DNA from: Cycas panzhihuaensis
Lineage: Eukaryota > Cycadophyta
Direction of reading: 5' to 3'
DNA: 64,000 nucleotides
Assembly: GCA_023213395.1 (NCBI GenBank)
Contig: CM041465.1
Coordinates: forward strand, 35,905,741 to 35,969,740
The notes below the pieces were generated by a model. That model was not told where the DNA came from. It saw only the letters and a program-made list of their open reading frames with translations, and ran no database searches. Positions 22,537-33,884 of the stretch are shown here, one piece after another; within the stretch, counting starts at the first letter, position 1; each line of letters begins with the position of its first letter. The translations under genes and the position numbers were made by a program.

Positions 22537-23850
22537 ATGTTCGCGATCGTGGGAAGCTACCCAAAAAAGCAAAATTTTTTTTCCCTATATGATTGAGTAC
22601 TTTCTCTACCTAAGTAGAGATTGAGGAAATACCTTCACTCAGTACTCTCTCTGAGGAGATTGAGGAATGGTAGCAGGACAGATTAAAGGTCATGAAATGA
22701 AGGGGAATTTCTTCCTTGAGGTAACACAAGCAATTTATTTCTTTAGCTTTCAATTCTAGTTTTTTTTTTTTTTTTGCATTGAGTTATATTCTAAGGGTGG
22801 ATAACACCGTTGGGTGGCTACTCTTTATTTCCCCTCCCACCTCTCCTTCCCGAGTAGATAACACTACTGGGTAGCTACCCAAGTAGTAATTAGAGACCCT
22901 GTGTCGGGGGTCTTTAAATATCACAGGGATCTGTCATTTTAGCTAAGCGCATTGTGGTTTTTCCGCCTCTTACGTGAAGGACTTGAGATAACGCTCCTAA
23001 ACTAAGCCCTAGATAGAACCTGGCTATATAAGTGTGCCTCCACGTACCTTCGGGTATATAGGAGGACTCCTTTAGGATCTCAAAACCCTTCCTAGTATAG
23101 GTAAACTATCAGTCGCTGAAGTCTTGCAGTGCAGTGATTAGCAGTTAGCGCCACGAAGTTACCTGCCCCAAAGTTCTATATCAGAAGTTTATTGGCATGC
23201 CTATAAGACCAAACATGCTTCATTTTTCAGTGGGTAGGACACATCTGATTATTCCCACCCTGCTTCCCATGCCCCAGTCTTAATTCAAAACTTGTTAGAA
23301 TAGTCAAGCTTCCAAGACCAAAAAAAAAAAAAAACAAAGAAAGAAAGAAAGAAAAAGAAAAAGAAAAAAAAGAAAGAAAGAAAGTTAAATAAAATAAAAG
23401 ATAAAAAACTCCACTTAGCCACTACTCATAGTGTGAAAAGGATTTTTTTTTTTTTTACTTATAACTTATATACCTCAATTTGATCAGCATATCGTAAGGG
23501 TCATTTTACACTAGGTTAGTTTATACCCCCAATTTACACTCTTTTGTACCCAGGCCACTAGTGTGTCCCACCACTTTAAATTCACTTTAAAACTCATACA
23601 CCCCATTTTGATGAGTTTTTTGTGCTCTTTCTAGTGGGCTAAATATCTTGCTTATGTATTTTGGGGTCAACAGGCTATAGACACCCCCATCCCCTTATTT
23701 GCCCTTCTTCCCCCTATAATAACTCCTTATTCTTATATCCCGTTGTTTCTTGCTCTATCCCACTTCATTTATTTCCCTTCTTTCTACTTGTTCCCACTTA
23801 TTTAATCCCTTTCTTCAGCTCCAATTGCAAAAACTCACACAGAGAAAATT
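22537..23850 (+). other. G2 leader with A-rich (GAAA)n tract
   Basis: Untranslated leader of about 1.3 kb. It contains an aaag-rich purine tract at 23315-23385 and two poly-T runs (about 22758-22775 and 23442-23456). No coding signal is seen before the gag start. Confidence 0.6.
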
Positions 23851-24800
23851 TTAGAGTTGACCAATGACTTGTTTAACTTCAAAATAGAGGTCAACGATAG
23901 ACTCAAAGGCATGCCTACCAAATCTAACCTAGACAACACTAGCCAAGAGATTATTAGTCAGCTTCAGTAGTTGTTTCCACATCAATCCTAAAGCATAGGA
24001 ACTTCTAACTCAACAGGCAACCAACCTCCCCCTTTCTAAGGAAGCAATATTGGAGGGTCTCCACTAACACAACTATTTTTCCACCATAAAATCAATATTC
24101 CTACCTTTGATCCAGATGTGAATAGAGAATGTACTCAAAGCTAGATTAACAAGTTAGAATCCTACTTCACTCTTCACCCGATGTTAGAAGAGGACCAACT
24201 ATTATATGCTTCCATCCACTTAGATGGTCGAGCTCACCATTGGTTTAATTGGTGGAAGCGAGAATATCCTTCTTACCAAACATGGTCCCACTTCACTAGT
24301 TGTTTCTTTGAACAATATGAAGACACATGGAGTCAGTCTTTCTTTGCACAACTCATTCAGCTTAAGTAGACCTCAACTGTAGAGGCTTACACAGATGAAT
24401 TTCAAGTCTTATATAATCGCGTGCCACAAAGCCAAAACTTGGACAAATAAATCGTGATTGACATTTATGTGGCGATACTCCAAGACTGTATTCAAATGAG
24501 ATTAAAGACAATGGCAATCTACTACTTTAAGGAAGCTTTCAAGTGGGCTCGTACAATAGAAGCTGAGTTTGTAGCTGACAGACCCTTAATTATTCGTCGG
24601 GATAACTCTTGGTCGTCATGCACTCGATAGTCAGACTTCCAGCAACCTCAACCTTGATTTGATGATGCCTCTCATCCTTAAGCCGACTTCACACGTCCTC
24701 GGCCTCAACAGGATGATTCCACCTGCCCATCTACTAATCGCCAGAATGATGACACATCCACCAAAAGAGTCTAAATTTCTCAAGCCAAAGCACAACGCCG
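23850..24800 (+). pseudogene. G2 gag
   Basis: The reading starts around DLFNFKIEVNDRLKG and passes FHHKINIPTFDPDVNREC and INKLESYFTLHPMLEEDQ. The gag core follows: ASIHLDGRAHHWFNWW, WSHFTSCFFEQYED, then VEAYTDEFQVLYNRV and YVAILQDCIQMRLK. This is the capsid precursor of a chromovirus. Stops at former Gln codons (for example at 24367) break it. A zinc knuckle is not clear; the region after 24600 is rich in Pro, Arg and Gln. Confidence 0.85.
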
Positions 24801-24876
24801 ACTAGAGGCTGGCCTTTCTATACAGTGTGCAGAAAAGTGGACTTCCAAACATGGTCGCTTTTGTAAAGCACGGTGT

Positions 24877-25340
24877 ATGGTTTTCTCCATCGACCCCTCC
24901 CTCTCCCCTGATGATTCCTTTGACTCTAACTCTTACCGTGAGGCTGATGATGAAACCTATGATGAACCTACACCAGACCCCCACCCCGAAGTGTTTATAT
25001 CTGTTGTTATGACCTCCGCCTGTCCTAAACTCCTAAGAGTTAGAGGCATCCTCTGTAAAACTCCAATATCTATCTTGATTGATGGTGGCGCATCACTTAA
25101 CTTCATCGATATTTTGATAGCTAGACAACTCAACCTATATATTATCCCAGAAACTAGCTTCACATGTTCTCTACCAGGGTACCAAAAACTCCATTGTGTA
25201 GGTGTTATTAAAAATCTCTAAGTCCAAATTAGCTCATACCTTTTGGTGTCAGATTTCTATGCCTTGTCAATAGGAGGATTTGATGTTATCTTGGGGATTC
25301 AATGGTTGCAAACACTAGGGACCTATAGTATGAACAACTC
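24877..25340 (+). pseudogene. G2 aspartic protease
   Basis: The open stretch 24877-25221 holds the protease core: VRGILCKTPISILID, then GGASLNFIDI and LNLYIIPETSF. The active site reads DGGAS rather than the common DSGAS. YPFVL-like and FDVILGIQWLQTLGT follow at about 25270-25330 in another frame; this is the ILG.W.L. motif ending the protease. Confidence 0.85.
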
Positions 25341-25559
25341 GCCTATAAATCCATTCATTGCCTTCAAAGACCACATGGGTTCAAATCACAAAATTTTTAG
25401 AATGCAATCCCCCCTTAACTAAGTGGTCTCTCTTGGACGTATGAAATGCCATCTTCAATCTCACCTAAGGTATATAGTCTGTCTCAATAATATTCAAATT
25501 ACACCATAAATTCATCCACGCATCCATGATGTCATTACCCAATATGAACAAGTATTTAC

Positions 25560-26270
25560 CCCTTTGCCTGCCACTACCCCTCTCGACCATGGTTTCTATC
25601 ATACAATTGACCTCCAAGCTAACCATGACCATATCAGTCTTTGACCTTATCGTAACTCATACTTCTAAAAGAATGAAATTGAGAAACTCACAAATGAGCT
25701 CCTCGACATGGGCATAATCCAACCAAATAAAAGCCCTTATGTAACCCCAATTGTCTTAGTTAGGAAGAAGGATGGCTCCTTTCACCTTTGCGTTGACTAT
25801 AGGGAATTAAATAAGATTACCATTAAAAATAAGTTTCTCACCCCTCGCATAGATGACATGCTGGATAAAATCCATGGCGCAACCATTTTTTCTAAGTTAG
25901 ACCTCCAATCTGGAAACTACCAAATCTCAATTGCCCCACAAGATTGCCATAAGACAACATTTCGTACACATCATGGCTATTTTGAGTTTCATGCAATGCC
26001 CTTTGGCCTTTGTAATACCCCAACAACCTTCCAAGCTCTCATGAATAAAATCTTTGGTCCCTACCTTCAAAAGTTTGTCATAATTTTCTTTGATAACATT
26101 CTTATTTATAGTGCTTGCTTGGATCACCATATCTAACACCTAGAAATTGTTCTCCAAATATTACAAAACCACTAACTCTATGCAAAACTATTTAAGTGTG
26201 AGTTTGGGCAATCAGAACTCAATTATTTAGGTCACATCATATCATCAGAAGGGGTACACATAGACCCTGA
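25560..26270 (+). pseudogene. G2 reverse transcriptase
   Basis: A long clean stretch at 25708-26136 contains MGIIQPNKSPYVTPIVLVRK, FHLCVDYRELNKITIKNKF, FSKLDLQSGNYQI, CHKTTFRTHHGYFEF and AMPFGLCNTPTTFQ. The catalytic box reads FFDNILIY where FFDDILIY is expected. The second Asp of the metal-binding pair is therefore Asn, a G-to-A change. This predicts a dead enzyme in what is otherwise one of the better preserved RTs of the window. Confidence 0.92.
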
Positions 26271-26279
26271 TGAAATATT

Positions 26280-26815
26280 AGTCATCCCAACATGGCCTAC
26301 GCCTACCACTCGACATGTAATTATGCTACTCTTGTTGCCCCATCAACCAACCTCCATCGCAAAGAGGCTTTCCAATGGTCTCTAGAAGTGGATGTTGCCT
26401 TTTCTCAGCTCAAGGTTGTAATGACCTCCACTCTAGTCCTCATTACTCATGATTTCAACCAACCCTTCCAACTTGAATGCGATGCTTCAGGGTTTCATTT
26501 AGGCGTAGTCTTAATGCAAGACTATCATCCCATTACATTCAAAAGTTAAAAATTAAAAGATCATGAGCTTCGTCTCTCTACATATTAGAAAGAGATGAAG
26601 GCTATTCTCCATGCTATTGATAAATAGTGGCAATATCTCTTAGGCTCTAAGTTCACTATTCTCATGGATTATTGTAGGCCCCATAATTTATACACTCAAC
26701 CAGTCTTGTCTGAAGAACTAGCTAAGTGGGTTCACCGATTACAAGTCTTTGACTTCTAAATAGCATATAAAAAAGGCAAGGACAATATAGTGGCAGATGC
26801 TCTTTCACGTCTTCA
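26280..26815 (+). pseudogene. G2 RNase H
   Basis: The reading FQWSLEVDVAFSQLKVVMTS, PFQLECDASGFHLGVVLMQD and, beyond a stop, KEMKAILHAIDK and HRLQVFDF, ending KKGKDNIVADALSRLH. The ECDASG and VADALSR motifs of gypsy RNase H are intact, but stops interrupt the frame after 26549. Confidence 0.87.
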
Positions 26816-26879
26816 TCCTAATGATAATGTTCCTAACCCAAGCCTCCATACCATGAACAATCCCCAACCACTTTGGCTT

Positions 26880-27860
26880 GATGAACTATGTGTTGAAAAT
26901 CAAGCCTAACTAGACTATCATAATTGGAGAAAAAAAGTCCTCACCCATAAAGGTTAGTCAACCTTTAACAATCACCCCCTCTACCACAATCATATCTTTG
27001 TCCATCCCTACTCTTCATTCATCCCTAAAATCCTAACATAATACCACTCGTCCCCCCTCGGCGACCACTCTGACTTTCATAAGACTTATTGATAGATTCG
27101 CGTAGATTTCTTTTGGCCCCATATGAAGACCAGTATATTCACCTTCATATTAGAATGCGACACCTGTCAACGAAATAAAGTAGAGACCAAACCTCTCCCT
27201 GGCTCCAACCATTAAATATTCCTCAAGGCAAGTGGCAAGATATTGCCATGGACTTCATCACGGGCCTCCCTCCATTTGTCAGGTTTGAGTCCATTTGGGT
27301 AGTCATTGATCGATTAACCAAGTACTCACACTTTCTTCTAGTGCACACCTCATATTCATCCTCCCATGTCACTGACTTGTATGTCCAATTCATATTTCGC
27401 CTCTATGGCTTTCCATCATCTATCGTTTGCGACCGAGACCTTAAGTTTACTAGCTCCTTTTGGTAAGAACTCTTTAAGGCTATTGGAACCTCATTTAACA
27501 TGAGTTCTGCCTACCACCTACAAACAGATGGCCAATCTGAGGTTCTAAATAAAACTTTAGAAACTTATCTGTGTTGCTTTGCCTCATAACACCAAGCTAA
27601 GTGGACCTCATAGCTTTCCCTGACCGAGTATTGGTATAACTCTTCCCATCATTCTGCCATTGGTATGTCCCCCTTTTTGGCTCTTTATGGCTACCACCCA
27701 CCTTCCCACCATACCCTAGCCACAAACTTTCGAACAGCTTTTGTGCAACAAAAGCTTCAGGACATGGATCAAATCTTGCATGCCCTTCGACAGAATTTAG
27801 CCACCGCCCAAAATCGAATGAAGCAACTCGCCGACCTCCATTGATCCGATTGATCTTTTG
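26880..27860 (+). pseudogene. G2 integrase
   Basis: The zinc finger reads HSDFHKTY (about 27070) and ECDTCQRNK. The core follows: MDFITGLPPFVRFESIWVVI, RLTKYSHFL, FRLYGFPSSIVCDRD, and [20 protein letters not shown]. This gives the D...D...E catalytic triad positions. The frame is open 27248-27466 and broken elsewhere by single-base changes. The C-terminal part runs on to SFDIGDLVYLCLQPY at about 27855-27900. Confidence 0.9.
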
Positions 27861-28292
27861 ATATTGGAGATCTAGTATACCTTTGCCTCCAACCCTATAA
27901 TCAACATTCCCTTAAGTCACATCAAGGGAATAAATTAAGCCCCCGCTACTATAGACCTTATAAGATCCTGCACAAAATCGGTGATGTTGCTTACGCCCTT
28001 GAACTCCCACCAAATACTAATATCCATAATGTTTTCCATGTGTCCTACCTAAAAAAATATGTTGGTGCTAAAGTTACATCCCACACAACCTTACCCATCC
28101 TCTCTGAAGAGTAAACTCTCACAATTCCTCCTGATAAAATCCTTACCAGTCGCTAGCACTGCCTCCGGAATTGCACTATTTATGAACACTTAGTATAGTG
28201 GGTCGGCTACGATGCAGATGAAGCTACATAGGAATCTGACGAGTTCATCCAGCAGCATCCTCATCTCCAACGCTGCGAGGACTCAGTGTCTC
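27860..28292 (+). pseudogene. G2 integrase C terminus and chromodomain
   Basis: After GD.VYL.LQPY, YYRPYKILHKIGDVAYALEL and NIHNVFHVSYLKK, the last about 50 codons read VGYDADEAT, a stop in place of Trp, E..EFIQQHPHLQ. This is a chromodomain core of the WxGxxxEEATWE type. Chromodomains direct integration toward particular chromatin. It ends just before the PPT. Confidence 0.85.
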
Positions 28293-28305
28293 AGAGGGGG
28301 GGACC
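28293..28305 (+). other. G2 polypurine tract
   Basis: agagggggggacc, directly followed by the 3' LTR. Confidence 0.92.
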
Positions 28306-28651
28306 TATTATATAACCCCACCATTCCTTAGCATTAGTGAGCAAGAGCCACTAAAAAGTAAGGATTAAGGTGTTTATTAAGATGTGTGTATGGACAACTA
28401 AGTCATCCAATAAGATGTAAGGCCGCTAGGGCCACCAATAGAATCATAAGGATGAAGACCCTTACTTGTGTATTTAAAGGGTTAAATCACTTGTAATGTC
28501 GTTAAGGATTATATCTTGAAAGAGAAAGTACTTCGGTGCTCATTTTGGTGATTTACTATCTGTGATTTACTTGCACACTTGTATTATTTTGCCCTCATTT
28601 TCTACTAATTTTCACACATATAAGTCTAGATTTCTGAAAAGGAACAACCCA
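28306..28651 (+). repeat. G2 3' LTR
   Basis: Starts TATTATATAACCCC (the TG end has become TA) and ends GGAACAACCCA. It is 346 bp, the same as the 5' LTR. TSD tggtg follows. Confidence 0.96.
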
Positions 28652-28656
28652 TGGTG

Positions 28657-28686
28657 GGAGTTAGGTGAGGAACATTAACCCCAACA
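28657..28686 (-). repeat. E1 3' LTR, part right of G2
   Basis: ggagttaggtgagg..aaccccaaca completes the LTR begun at 21854. It matches 32122-32151. Confidence 0.88.
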
Positions 28687-28701
28687 TACTCCCCTTTAAT
28701 G
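28687..28701 (-). other. E1 polypurine tract
   Basis: The plus strand tactcccctttaatg is the complement of a purine run ending at the LTR. It overlaps the end of the gag reading. Confidence 0.82.
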
Positions 28702-29399
28702 TTCATCACATTCGTCTTCAACTTCTCTTTGAACTTGTGGTATAAATGCTTTAGGAATACTTTAAAAAGGTGATTGAACTCATATCTTGTATCTTTGTCT
28801 TCATTCTTGATGTGGTCATGAACTTGCATTATTATCCTTTCTATGTAGTCTTCAATAAAGTGTGATTCAAATATAGGTATGACTTACTTCAAATAAATAG
28901 GAATGTCTTAATCTTTGACTTTGTCTTCTTGATGAGAGTCAATCAAGTTAGTGGAACATTTAGCCTTATCAAATGCAACATTATGTTCATTGCTCTTATT
29001 GAAAATTTTAAAATTACATGCATCATTAGTCTTTTTATCAAAAGTCACCTACTCTACCATCTGTCTCACATGTAACACATCATCAATATAGTTAAATTTA
29101 TTTAATTTTAAGATTTCTCCCCTATAAAGTGAATCTAGAGTATGCTAATCAGATTTAGATGTGGTCATATCACAAACATGAGTGAGTACATCATTATTTA
29201 TTATAGCTGATATTAATGCTAAGACTTCATTATCCTTTTTCAAAATTTCTTTAAAGTTTTACTCACCTTCTAGGTAACTATGCTCTACAAGTTTTCAAAG
29301 GTCATTTACCAAAAAATGTGTTTTCAATATATGTCTTCAAATTTAAAAATTAGTCCTATCAAATATAGGAAACCTTGTGTTATCAAAGTTCTTTGCCAT
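28687..29399 (-). pseudogene. E1 copia-type gag directly upstream of the PPT
   Basis: From the ATG at 29399 the minus strand reads MAKNFDNTRFPIFDRTNF, stop, RHILKTHFLVNDL, stop (Trp expected), KLVEHSYLEGE. It continues LALISAIINNDVLTHVCDMT, SKSD, stop, HTLDSLYRGEILKLN, then NYIDDVLHVRQMVE and a long Lys/Asp/His-rich tail (FNHLFKVFLKHLYHKFKEKL). The F.IFD.TN...W and T..W.TL pattern is copia gag. The frame stays in register for about 230 codons apart from Trp/Gln stops. It runs into the PPT with no pol behind it. The equivalent in E2 is at 38362-37640. Confidence 0.82.
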
Positions 29400-31775
29400 T
29401 ACAAAATACTTTTAGTGTATACACTCAATGTATTATCTTAATGAATAAATGAAAGGAATAACATGAATTATGCAATAAATGCTCTTTTACATGCTCCTTC
29501 AACAATTTTCTTTCTTGATCAATGTAAAGAATGCAATTAGGTAATGTATATCTTCTTAACATAGAGCAAGACAAATGCTTTCCTTTGAAACAAAACTAGA
29601 ATCAATTAATGATTCTTTCAAGTGATTTATATAAATCTTAAAGATAAAGGCCTAAAATGAACCAAAAGATAATTTGAGAAATATATATACTATATCTCAA
29701 ATAAATGCCTTCATAAGTCAATGGAAAATAACTTAATAATAAAAGAAAATATATCATTCAAATTAGATTCAAGAATACTATTTGCAAGATAACTTTCATG
29801 AGAGTTCAAATAAGATTTGAAAAAGAGTGAAGTGTTTTGAATGCTTATATGCAATAGAATGCAACTTGAAAATTCTTTGAAATCTTGAAATAAAGCTAAA
29901 TAAACCTCTATTATATAGATGAAATCATTAAGAGTAAATATAAGCTTTTTTAAATTAAAGAAATATGCATATATACTTAAAATATGCTTATGGAATAAAC
30001 ATTAATTGAATGCCTTAAAAAAGACAATAATTGGACTAAAATAAGCAATAAATAAGTTTTAGGAGAGTTTTAAATCAAATTGATAAGCTAAAAGATAAAA
30101 TGAAAGCTTAAAAGTAGAGTTGTAAGGTATTAGAATTCACCAATTTGATGATTTTAATCTAAGGAAGGCTCCTTTACCTTAAGAGGCCAAAATATAGCTA
30201 TATGGCTAAAAAAAATAATTGTGATCCTCTAAATATAATTAAAATCTATAATCAACAAATTAGTAGCTCAATATTAAATAAATATTTTGAATTTAAGTGA
30301 AAATTTTGCTTAAATATTTAAAATTTTGTCTAACTAGGACCAAATTAGAACCTCAACTTTATCATCTTCAAAGACCTACAAAACAATGTCAAATCATGAT
30401 AAAACCTATTCCAATGCATAAAGAATAAAAAACTCTTTCCGACGGATCCAACCATTTGGAAAAGGGAGTTCTAGTACTTAAGATATTAAAAAATAATTTA
30501 GGGACCCTTTTTAGGAATCAAAACAGGAACTAAGGGGTTATGCCCCTTTTTAATAATGAAGTCTGGTCACCTGGGGTTAATATGACCACTCACTAAGGCT
30601 TGAAGGGGGCTCGGACTTCAAAAATTATACATTATAGCTAATAGTTCTTAAATATAAAATTATTCAATATTGTTTATAAAGATTTGAAATTCGAGCAAAA
30701 AAAGTGGTCACATGGACAAAAAAGGAGACCAGGGGTTAAGCTCGAAGGGGGCTAAGGTTAAGTCACATACCCTGTATTTGAGATTTTATCAAATTTAATT
30801 AAATTTAATAAAAAATTTAGACAAAAAAAAATCGAAAAAATAAATTAATTTTAAAATCATATCCAAGGTTTACTTAAACAAAAGGAGTACTTGGTGATCT
30901 AGCGATGATATATCGCAAACCAGTGGATGAAATTAGAAACTATCTTCTCTACTGCCTAGAGGATTCAGAGATGGACAAAATAAGTATACAAATGAGTCAA
31001 TTTCATTAACATATGAGAGAGCACTAGTAGTTTAAAGTCAATGAATGCTCTCTAGTCTAAAAAACATAAAAAACATGATAGAAAATCAAATGGAATAGAT
31101 TAAAAGTTCTCAAAAGGGACTGGGATCTCTTCTAGATGCTTGAAGAAGCTTTAGAGATGAATCTTGGTAAAAAACTACTGATGTAGACATCACATAGAGG
31201 CTATATAATATAAAAAAAATACCCAAGGCTCACGCAAGGATGTAGAAGACACATGAAGGTCCACAGAGTACCATGGGAGGCAAAGAAGACTCACGAAGAG
31301 CTCTAAACTCAATCGAGAGACTTTAGAGAAGGCTCATGTAGAACCATCACTCCAATAAAGGATGCAGGGATAAGCTAAGGTGCACAATCAAAGGAAGCTC
31401 TATGGGAGGCCACATAGAGGCCGAGAGAACACGTAAGGAGGACATAGCTCCATGGAGGGTCATGTAGAGGCTGTACATCAAGGAACCAGCATGCAAAGCA
31501 TACTAAAGGGCCATATAGAGTTGTACAGAATCACAGAGGTCCGTAGGTGGGCTAAAGGGACATGACACGATGAGGAACAACTCATAGAAATTTAAATGGA
31601 GGAGGAGCAGCTTATAGAAATTCAAATAGTAGATGAACAACTCTTAGAACCAAGAATAAACTTAATAGACAATGTACATGCAATTGAATCAATGACATAT
31701 GAAAATATATTAAAGTTCTAATCCAAAAAACTATACCAAATCAATAAAATATTAATAATACAATGAACTTAGTAT
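29400..31775 (-). other. E1 leader without recognisable coding
   Basis: About 2.4 kb between PBS and gag. It is AT-rich at 29400-30880. Blocks such as ccctttttaataatgaagtc and gaagggggctcggactt are shared with the E2 leader (39610-39690), so the leader belongs to the element family. The part 31190-31660 is purine-rich with short imperfect repeats. I see no protein. Confidence 0.6.
31574..31655. repeat. Imperfect tandem repeat of about 31 bp in the E1 leader
   Basis: gaggaacaactcatagaaat, then ggagcagcttatagaaat, then gaacaactcttagaa: three units, the last partial. Confidence 0.7.
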
Positions 31776-31787
31776 GTTGTGATACAA
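31776..31787 (-). other. E1 primer-binding site, degraded
   Basis: gttgtgatacaa stands where E2 has gatctgatacca. Recognisable mainly by position beside the LTR. Confidence 0.55.
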
Positions 31788-31789
31788 AA

Positions 31790-32151
31790 TATTGGAGTAT
31801 AGTTAACAGAGTGGAGTAGGTGAACATACAAATCAAACTAGTATTTAAGCCATACTGAGAGTACACATTCAAAAGATCATTGTATTAAGCCATTGTAGAA
31901 GAGTACATCAAAAAATCCTTTAATATGGTGGTGTTGATGAACACCAAGGTTTTGAACCCCATAAAATATATACTTGGGAGAAAGGAGGGAACCCTCCTCA
32001 ACATCTAAATTTAAAATAATATAAAATAATAATAAATCATTATAATAATAACAATGTATAATAAAATAACATTACTTAACTTACCATGAAGATGTGTGCA
32101 CTTCACATGTTCCCAATGGTGGGAGTGAGGTGAGAAATATTAACCCTAATA
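31790..32151 (-). repeat. E1 5' LTR
   Basis: About 362 bp, tattggagtat...aaccctaata, uninterrupted. It supplies the empty site for G2 (catgttcccaatggtggg). Both terminal dinucleotides show transitions relative to the mate. Confidence 0.9.
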
Positions 32152-32560
32152 ATATGGAGTTTAGGTGATTTTACCTCTAGAGGTTGATATACCATCTTTA
32201 CATGTGTCTTTGAAAGAATTTATTGATGAAGATTTTTAGAGAGAAATTCATCTTCTAGAGTTAGGAAAGATGGATGAGACATGCTTAACTGCCCTCCAAA
32301 TAAATCTTACTTCAAAAGTTAGAGCTTAAGTAGTTCATGATAGATAATTGAGACCTCATAAATTTTATATTAAAGATAAAGTTCTTAAACTTGAGTATTT
32401 CATAACAAATAATAAAAAATCACATCTAAGTGGGTGGGACCATATCTGGTTGTTGAAGATTTAAAGAATAATACTTATTGTATTTCAACTCTTAAGGAAT
32501 TATAACTTCAAAAGATAATTAATTTGTAATTCTTACAAAAGTTCTATGCCTAAAAATCAA
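32152..32560 (+). pseudogene. G1 integrase, C-terminal part
   Basis: Continues the reading cut at 21853: YGV, stop, ILPLEVDIPSLHVSLKEF, then ETCLTALQINLTSKV, LRPHKFYIKDKVLKLEY and ISTLKEL-like. It ends around KFYA at 32550. The P.SL.YG..AVLPIE..IPS pattern and the GD.VL.-type C-terminal domain fit the Tat/Athila branch. The join across E1 is in register after removing one TSD copy. Confidence 0.83.
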
Positions 32561-33880
32561 AGCATCTAATACTCCACAATGAGGGTAAACTACAACTCCA
32601 AAATCTATATGCTCTAATGAGCCTAAACTAGATATGATCCTTCTTTCTCTCGTTTTTACAACTACTACTTTCATACATTTATAGCTTTCCTCTTTCTCTA
32701 CTTTCACTTTTGGATTAAGTTTGGAGCTTTCATGTTTATAAGTTATTCTTAGTGACTATATGAGACTATTATCTCTCAACTAGGCATGAGCATTAGTCAC
32801 TAGGCATATACTTCTATTTCTTTTACTTTGATCAAAGCATTCTTAGTCTTCTCTTCTAAGTTTAAAACTTATAAGAGAAGCAATGCCCCTAGCTCTATTT
32901 ATTAAGGGCATAATCATATATAAAATCTAAATGGTTTGCTTAAACAGATACATGAGATACTTTGCTCTCTTTAGATCCTTATTTTTTAGTGTTGGGACTT
33001 GGTTTGCTTATACACCTTTCACATCCACTTATTTAACCTTGTGTTTGATATGATTCTTGGTATCCTCTTACTATAGTCCTAAGGTTGCTACTTATTTTGG
33101 TACCTTCCCTTTACACTCCAAGGAATTATGATCTAGATATCATTTCTTTTCCCGTAGTTCAACCTTTGAAGATTTTGGTTTATGATTTTTACCCTCTTAG
33201 GTTCATTAAAAAGTTATCCTTACTATAGTTTGAAAAGACATTTCATGATTAAGTTAGTCATTGATCACTTGTGATTGTTTCTCTTATGTCTCTTTTCATC
33301 TTGTCTTAGTGAAAATCATGTGGCAGTCATAGTCATGATGGCGAATGAATGTCTTCCAAAAGGTAGGTTTAGTGATGGCTTATTCACCATGACCCTCGTC
33401 TAAACCATCATATAGAATGATGCAGTTGATAGTGTTTATATAAAAAAAAAAAAGGAAAGAAGGAAAAATAAAAAGATCAAGAAAAGAGAGTTTAAAAGGT
33501 AAGTAAGTAAAGTTGTTTTTCAGTTCTTTGCACTGTCTTATTATCTAGAGCAAGTCATATGATGATTTCATCTCCACCTATATTTATTATAGGTCTAGTT
33601 TATTTAGGTGCATAATTTAAGACCTTCAGATCAAGTTGCTGGGAACATCGTGGCCTTAATTATGATTGAAACTTAGTCAACACTTTTGAGTCTTAAATTT
33701 TATGCATGTCTGGGATGATATTCTTACGGTGAGAAAACCTAATAGTGAATCTATCCCTTTTATTTTATAGTTGAAACGAAGTCTCTTATATAGGAACTAA
33801 TTCCTCATAGGTTGATTTCCACATCTTCCTATATTTATCACTTTGTCTTTTAGTATTAATCTTCTTTTACCATGGCATTA
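32561..33880 (+). other. G1 region between integrase and archaeal-type RNase H
   Basis: About 1.3 kb with many stops in all frames and no domain I recognise. A purine-rich stretch lies at 33438-33510. The minus-strand open frame at 32519-32707 is antisense chance sequence. Confidence 0.5.
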
Positions 33881-33884
33881 AGCA

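Larger units (their letters stand above)
22176..28651 (+). mobile_element. G2: chromodomain Ty3/gypsy element with both LTRs, inside the E1 LTR
   Basis: LTRs at 22176-22521 and 28306-28651 are both 346 bp. The element has PBS ggtatcagagcc at 22525-22536, PPT agagggggggacc at 28293-28305 and a perfect 5-bp TSD tggtg. Domains run gag, PR, RT, RNase H, IN, chromodomain, which makes it a chromovirus. I count about 40 mismatches between the LTRs by eye (about 11-12 percent), so even this deeply nested copy is old. G3 is a diverged relative. Confidence 0.95.
21854..32151 (-). mobile_element. E1: gag-only (TR-GAG-like) LTR element inside G1 integrase
   Basis: A minus-strand element. Its 3' LTR is 21854-22175 continued at 28657-28686 (split by G2), and its 5' LTR is 31790-32151. 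The PPT complement is at 28687-28701. A degraded PBS lies at 31776-31787. The TSD is atata (21849-21853) and atatg (32152-32156). Removing E1 restores the G1 integrase reading LVY-GV. Inside there is only a copia-type gag (29399-28690) after a 2.4 kb leader. E2 (37309-50088) belongs to the same family. Confidence 0.87.

Noticed and set aside
23315-23385. A-rich tract as a possible LINE or SINE polyA tail
   Set aside because: It lies inside the G2 leader with no SINE/LINE body on either side; better read as an (AAAG)n simple repeat.
32519-32707. 62-residue minus-strand open frame rich in Lys, Glu and Val
   Set aside because: It overlaps the G1 integrase C terminus and its 3' flank on the opposite strand; no family match.
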